DNA of 64,000 nt. Origin: Natrinema sp. DC36. GTDB lineage: Archaea; Halobacteriota; Halobacteria; Halobacteriales; Natrialbaceae. This document shows, piece by piece, positions 59,814 through 64,000 of the stretch. The DNA lies in NCBI RefSeq assembly GCF_020405225.1, contig NZ_CP084472.1, positions 1,302,001-1,366,000 on the forward strand, given 5' to 3'. The position numbers were made by a program, and so were the translations under genes. Positions within the stretch are counted from its first letter, which is position 1. Every line of letters begins with the position of its first letter. Under the pieces are notes generated by a model. It saw only the letters and a program-made list of their open reading frames with translations. It was not told where the DNA came from and searched no databases.

Positions 59814-60274
59814 GCGATCACGAGCGTACGTTCGTGATGGTCAAGCCCGACGCGTTCGCACGCGGACTCGTGGGAACTGTCGTCTCTCGACTCGAGGACC
59901 GCGGGCTCAAGCTCGTCGGTATCAAAGTCGAAACGATGCCCCGCGAGCGGGCGGAAGAACACTACGGCGAACACGAGGACAAGCCGTTCTACGACGACCT
60001 CGTCGACTTCATCACCTCGGGGCCGGTCGTCCCGATGGTCTGGGAGGGACAGGACGCGACTCGACAGGTCCGCCAGATGATCGGTGAGACCGATCCGCTC
60101 GAGGCCGCTCCTGGAACGATTCGAGGCGACTACGCGCTCGATCTCGGTCGGAACGTCGTTCACGCCGCAGACCACGAGGACGAGGGTGCGAACGAGCGCG
60201 AAATCGGGATCCACTTCGACGACGACGAGTTGATCGACTACGATCAACACGACGCCGAGTGGCTCTACGAGTAA
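59810..60274 (+). CDS. ndk: Nucleoside diphosphate kinase
   Basis: 154 residues. Balances NTP pools via a phospho-His intermediate. ERTFVMVKPDAFARGLVG at the start and the active-site His in GRNVVHAADH (about residue 121) are clear, with TDPLEAAPGTIRGDYA before it. Begins within the rpl24e stop. Typical length and standard place after rpl24e. Confidence 0.97.
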   Translation: MSDHERTFVMVKPDAFARGLVGTVVSRLEDRGLKLVGIKVETMPRERAEEHYGEHEDKPFYDDLVDFITSGPVVPMVWEGQDATRQVRQMIGETDPLEAAPGTIRGDYALDLGRNVVHAADHEDEGANEREIGIHFDDDELIDYDQHDAEWLYE

Positions 60275-60428
60275 CCGGTCTCGATCGGTCGACGAGTCCT
60301 GATCGTGTCGGTCCGCTCAACTGAATGTGCTCCGACCGATCGGTGACTGCCATCGTTCGGTGACGGTCGAAACGTGTATCAGCAGATCCCGTTCCGTCAT
60401 CATTCCTATTATCCTATTATGAAAAAAT

Positions 60429-60445
60429 GATGTATTTAATACATC
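60429..60445. promoter_or_regulatory. AT-rich palindrome upstream of an HTH gene
   Basis: GATGTATTTAATACATC is a perfect inverted repeat (8-bp arms, one central base) in a stretch from 60405 to 60457 that is far more AT-rich than the genome. Upstream lie two direct CCTATTAT copies (60406-60413 and 60413-60420 region). It is 122 bp before the HTH gene start and probably contains a promoter or operator. Confidence 0.4.
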
Positions 60446-60567
60446 TATTTTTCTAGGTAGACGTAACATCTAATGTGTCGGCTGTAGTAGAGGCCCATGG
60501 TGGTTTCGAATGGTAACACACGGTAGGTGGTTCGTGGATGCGTGAAACGAAGGGAGAGGCGACAGCA

Positions 60568-60957
60568 ATGGCGCCGGACGCGACACCGTCGCTGGATCTC
60601 GTTTTCGATCTCCTCTCCGACAGCCGACGGCGATACGCGCTGTACTATCTGAACGATCAGCCGGACGGCGTCGCGACGATCGAAAAGCTCACGAAGAACG
60701 TTATCGCCCTCGAACGATCGACTGGCACCGACGAGGAGATGACGGCTAAGACGGGGACGGTATCCGGTCACGATCCGGAGGACGGCTCGGCGGACCAACG
60801 AGCGAGCGTGCGAATGGAACTCCAGCACATCCACCTTCCGAAACTCGAGGATGCGGGAATCCTAGAGCACGATACACGGAGCGAGACGGTACGTTACTGG
60901 AGCCAGCCGTCGGTCGAGGAGTGGCTCGAGCATGCAGAGCACAAGGAAACGGCGTAG
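60568..60957 (+). CDS. Winged-helix regulator-like small protein
   Basis: 129 residues from the ATG at 60568 (MAPDATPSLDLVFDLL). The pattern LDLVFDLLSDSRRRYALYYL... and HIHLPKLEDAGILEHDTRSETVRYW is the haloarchaeal DNA-binding helix-wing family related to ArsR-like HTH. A middle acidic insertion separates the halves. Targets unknown. It precedes sod by 216 bp on the same strand; an AT-rich palindrome lies upstream. Confidence 0.78.
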   Translation: MAPDATPSLDLVFDLLSDSRRRYALYYLNDQPDGVATIEKLTKNVIALERSTGTDEEMTAKTGTVSGHDPEDGSADQRASVRMELQHIHLPKLEDAGILEHDTRSETVRYWSQPSVEEWLEHAEHKETA

Positions 60958-61173
60958 TCGCGGGGATACCGAACTGACCGGCAGCCACGAACGACAACTG
61001 GGGGAGTGGGCAGCCACCGATCGCTGAAAGCTTTAATAACCCATTCGTTGTGAATCGACTGAGGTGTCGGTAAATCGCACGACGCAGAGGCCGTCGGTCG
61101 ATGAGGTGTGATATCGTCTCACTCCTCAAAACTTAACAGGCGAGATACCGATACAAAACGTGAGGTGCATACT

Positions 61174-61776
61174 ATGGCTGATCACGAACTTCCACCGCTT
61201 CCGTACGATTACGACGCACTCGAACCGGCACTGTCCGAACAGGTACTGACCTGGCATCACGACACCCACCATCAGGGCTACGTAAACGGCCTGAACTCCG
61301 CCGAGGAGACCCTCGCGGAAAACCGCGAAGAGGGCGACTTCGGCTCCACGCCTGGAGCCCTCAAGAACGTCACCCACAACGGCTGTGGACACTATCTCCA
61401 CACGCTGTTCTGGGAGAACATGTCCCCGAACGGCGGCGGCGAGCCGGAGGGTGACCTCGCCGACCGCATCGAGGAGGACTTCGGTTCCTACGAGGGCTGG
61501 AAGGGCGAGTTCGAGGCCGCCGCCGGTGCCGCCGGTGGCTGGGCACTGCTCGTGTACGACCCGGTTTCCAAGCAGCTTCGCAACGTCGCGGTCGACAAGC
61601 ACGACCAGGGTGCACTCTGGGGCTCTCACCCCATCCTCGCGCTGGACGTCTGGGAACACTCCTACTACTACGACTACGGACCGGACCGCGGAGACTTCAT
61701 CGACGCCTTCTTCGACGTCGTCAACTGGGAGAAGGCCGAAGAGGAGTACCAGACCTGTCTCGGCCACTTCGAGTAG
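61174..61776 (+). CDS. sod: Superoxide dismutase (Mn/Fe family)
   Basis: 200 residues from the ATG at 61174 (MADHELPPLPYDYDALEPAL). Converts superoxide to H2O2. Metal ligands: His in TWHHDTHHQGYVNGLN, His in GHYLHTLFW, Asp and His in DVWEHSYYYDYG. AT box (ACTTAAC) at about 61131-61137 and GAGGTG 10 bp before the ATG indicate a short leader. Whether Mn or Fe is used cannot be read from sequence; haloarchaeal SODs are generally Mn. Confidence 0.96.
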   Translation: MADHELPPLPYDYDALEPALSEQVLTWHHDTHHQGYVNGLNSAEETLAENREEGDFGSTPGALKNVTHNGCGHYLHTLFWENMSPNGGGEPEGDLADRIEEDFGSYEGWKGEFEAAAGAAGGWALLVYDPVSKQLRNVAVDKHDQGALWGSHPILALDVWEHSYYYDYGPDRGDFIDAFFDVVNWEKAEEEYQTCLGHFE

Positions 61777-61965
61777 GGCAGTCGGCCAGAAGACGAGCCA
61801 GTCAACCCGGAATTTTCTCGGTGAACAGTGACCGACAGCGGTCGCTCTCCGTCGAGCAGCTCGTTCGAGTCCCGCAGCCCGTCAGATTCTCGCGACCGCC
61901 TGCCCCGCACGTCCTGTGAGTGACTACCATCGTTTAACTTCGTGCGGGACGATCTCACATCCCAC

Positions 61966-64000
61966 ATGGTCGCCGAGGATCGCAGCATCGGTACGACGGT
62001 CGAGGATCGAGACCGAAAGCGATGGGGATCGGCGCTCGAGACGGAACGAGAACCCGAAACGGCCCTCGCGGCCGACCTTCGGGCCGCCTGCGACGGCGAC
62101 GTGCGATTCGACGAGTACACGCGTGTCCTCTACGCGACGGACGGCAGCATCTACGGCGCACAGCCCGCGGGCGTCGTCTTCCCGCGAGACACTGCCGACG
62201 TTCGCGCAGCGATGCGTGTTGCGGCCGACCACGACGCGCCAGTTCTGCCGCGCGGAGCCGGCTCGTCGCTCGCGGGGCAGGCCGTCGGCCCGGGCTGTGT
62301 CGTCCTCGATCTGTCGCGACACATGGACGACGTCCGGCGTATCGACCCTGACGAGCGGACCGCCGTCGTCCAGCCCGGCGTCGTACAGGACGATCTCGAC
62401 GCCGCGCTCGAGCCCCACGGCCTCAAATTCCCTCCGGATCCGGCCTCCTCGAACCGGGCCACGATCGGCGGCGGGATCGGAAACAACTCGACGGGCGCAC
62501 ACTCGGTGCGCTACGGTATCACGGACGCCTCCGTCGAGGAGTGCGAAGTCGTCCTCGCCGACGGCTCCCTGATCCGGACTCGAGACGTCGTCCTCGACGG
62601 ACCGAAGTGGGAGCGAATCGTCTCGAAAGACGACCGCGAGGCCGCGATCTACCGGACGGTACGAGCGCTCGTCGAGGACAACGCGGAGGAGATCGAGGCG
62701 CGGTATCCGAAGCTCAAACGCAGCGTCAGCGGGTACAATTTGCAGAAAGTGATCCGCACCGAACCGGCGGGCGAGGCGGCCGTCGACGCCTCGGAAACCG
62801 GAGCGAGCGACGCCCGCGAGGGGAGCGACAGGATCATCAACCTCTCTAAACTGCTCGTGGGGGCCGAAGGGACGCTCGGCGTCGTCGTCGAAGCGACGCT
62901 GTCGCTGGTGACCCGACCGGATGAGACCGCGCTCACCGTCTGCTGTTACGACGATCTGCTCGAGGCGCTGGCTGCCGTTCCCGAAGCCCTCGAACGTCGG
63001 GCCAGCGCGGTGGAACTGATGGACCGGGAGGTGTTCCGGCTGGCCGCCGAGTCGGCGGAGTACGCAGAGTACGCCGAACCGATTCCCCAGGGGACCGAAG
63101 CGGCGCTGATGCTCGAGTTCGACTCCGAGGTCGTCGACGACCTCCCGAAAGCGATCGCTGGAGCGACGACCCGGCTTGTGAACGACGGAGCGGCGTTCGA
63201 CTCGCTCGAGGCGTTTGCCCCCGCGGAGCAGGACCGACTCTGGAAGCTTCGGAAGGCCGCGATTCCGCTGTTGATGAGCATGGAGGGCGATCCGAAGCCG
63301 TACCCCTTCGTCGAGGACGCGTCCGTCCCGCCCGAGGAACTCGCCGAGTACGTCGCGGGATTTCAGGAGATCCTCGAGGCCCACGACACCACGGCGGCGT
63401 ACTTCGCACACGCGGGAGTCGGCACGCTCCACATCCGGCCGGTCCTGAACCTCAAGGAGGGAAGCGACGTCGAGAAGATGCGCGCGATCGCCGACGACGT
63501 CACCGACCTCGTCTCCGAGCACAACGGTTCCTTTTCCGGGGAGCACGGCGACGGCCTCGCGCGGACGGAGTTCAACCCGAAGCTGTACGGCCCCGACCTC
63601 TGGACTGCCTTTCAGGACCTCAAGGCTGCCTTCGACCCGGACTGGCGAATGAACCCCGGCAAGGTCGTCTACCGGGAAGAGGATCCGACGGACATCCGCG
63701 AACACCTGCGATACGGCCCGGACTACGCCTCTCTCGAGCCGCGGACGACCCTCGACTTCGACGACGAAGGCGGCTTCTCGCACCTCGTCGAACTCTGTAA
63801 CGGCTGTGGCACCTGCCGGCAGACCGACGGCGACGTGATGTGTCCCACGTATCGGGCGACCGAGGAGGAGATCGCGACGACGCGCGGGCGGGCCAACCTG
63901 CTCCGGGCGGCCATCAGCGGCGAGATCGAGCCAGAGGAGCTGTACGGCGAGCGGTTCCAGGAGGAGGTGCTCGACCTCTGTATCGGCTGCAAGGGATGTC
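61966..64000 (+). CDS. FAD/Fe-S oxidoreductase (GlcD/Dld-type with CCG-like part), 3' truncated
   Basis: At least 678 residues, open to the right edge. An FAD-binding PCMH domain (VLPRGAGSSLAGQAVGPG, about residue 90; IGGGIGNNSTGAHSVRYG, about 170), the C-terminal oxidase cap (GEHGDGLARTEF, about 525), then a 4Fe-4S region (CNGCGTC...CP, CIGCKGC near the end). Fusions of GlcD-type flavoprotein with ferredoxin-like and CCG domains oxidise glycolate or D-lactate. Full proteins of this kind are about 1000 residues, so a third or so is missing. The ATG at 61966 gives the first conserved residues; none upstream is better. Confidence 0.88.
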   Translation, partial: MVAEDRSIGTTVEDRDRKRWGSALETEREPETALAADLRAACDGDVRFDEYTRVLYATDGSIYGAQPAGVVFPRDTADVRAAMRVAADHDAPVLPRGAGSSLAGQAVGPGCVVLDLSRHMDDVRRIDPDERTAVVQPGVVQDDLDAALEPHGLKFPPDPASSNRATIGGGIGNNSTGAHSVRYGITDASVEECEVVLADGSLIRTRDVVLDGPKWERIVSKDDREAAIYRTVRALVEDNAEEIEARYPKLKRSVSGYNLQKVIRTEPAGEAAVDASETGASDAREGSDRIINLSKLLVGAEGTLGVVVEATLSLVTRPDETALTVCCYDDLLEALAAVPEALERRASAVELMDREVFRLAAESAEYAEYAEPIPQGTEAALMLEFDSEVVDDLPKAIAGATTRLVNDGAAFDSLEAFAPAEQDRLWKLRKAAIPLLMSMEGDPKPYPFVEDASVPPEELAEYVAGFQEILEAHDTTAAYFAHAGVGTLHIRPVLNLKEGSDVEKMRAIADDVTDLVSEHNGSFSGEHGDGLARTEFNPKLYGPDLWTAFQDLKAAFDPDWRMNPGKVVYREEDPTDIREHLRYGPDYASLEPRTTLDFDDEGGFSHLVELCNGCGTCRQTDGDVMCPTYRATEEEIATTRGRANLLRAAISGEIEPEELYGERFQEEVLDLCIGCKGC

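Noticed and set aside
61924-63783. 619-codon minus-strand frame opposite the FAD oxidoreductase
   Set aside because: The plus-strand frame has FAD and Fe-S motifs and continues to the window edge; the opposite frame is an antisense shadow.

Overview
The window is about 64 kb of chromosome from a halophilic archaeon (class Halobacteria). The evidence is high GC with strongly GC-biased third codon positions, acidic Asp/Glu-rich proteins, leaderless genes with a TATA box about 25-30 bp upstream of the start codon, archaeal information-processing genes (TFB, RpoD/N/K, PriS, GINS, FttA/aCPSF1, Cdc48, RtcB/archease, L7Ae), Tat lipoproteins and a haloarchaeal glucose dehydrogenase/GfcR pair. Natrialbales (Natrinema/Haloterrigena-like) would fit, but that is an inference from general character only. 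No prophage, CRISPR array or complete insertion sequence is visible; most of the window is core genome.

Layout. 1-8.3 kb: end of the termination nuclease FttA, BluB, endonuclease III, a DUF371 protein, a phosphodiesterase-like enzyme, inorganic pyrophosphatase, a PadR regulator and the rnhA operon, which is split by copy A of a structured repeat. 8.4-20.7 kb: TFB, gfcR-gdh and a KDG/KDPG-aldolase-like gene (sugar oxidation), acyl-CoA dehydrogenase, panB and small membrane proteins. 20.9-31.2 kb: an Hsp20-like gene coupled to cdc48, peroxiredoxin, the replication pair priS-gins, archease and rtcB. 31.4-38.8 kb: moaA, then the conserved cluster tRNA-Ser, rps13-rps4-rps11-rpoD, tRNA-Leu, rpl18e-rpl13-rps9-rpoN-rpoK-eno-rps2, with many ATGA start/stop overlaps. 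39-54 kb: the isoprenoid genes mvk, ipk and idsA with rnj and gltX, interrupted by a ThiR-type regulator and a 6-kb potassium-transport block (two TrkH, two TrkA). 54-64 kb: a DUF456 membrane protein, SDR, copy B of the structured repeat, tmcA, the rpl7ae-rps28e-rpl24e-ndk operon, sod and the start of a large FAD/Fe-S oxidoreductase that runs off the window.

The most unusual material is noncoding. Two copies of a roughly 320-360 bp element (7302-7619 and 55767-56125) share unpaired segments almost base for base, while their stems change by matched double substitutions; this is the pattern of selection on a folded RNA or single-stranded DNA. There are also two 82-84 bp hairpin elements with 16-17 bp perfect terminal repeats (MITE-like), a structured leader ahead of rpl7ae with a possible kink-turn, a leader of about 185 nt ahead of RNase J, a 15-bp tandem repeat between gdh and a HAD gene, a 30-bp tandem repeat encoding N-glycosylation sequons in a lipoprotein, and three perfect hairpins packed into 150 bp after the FttA gene.
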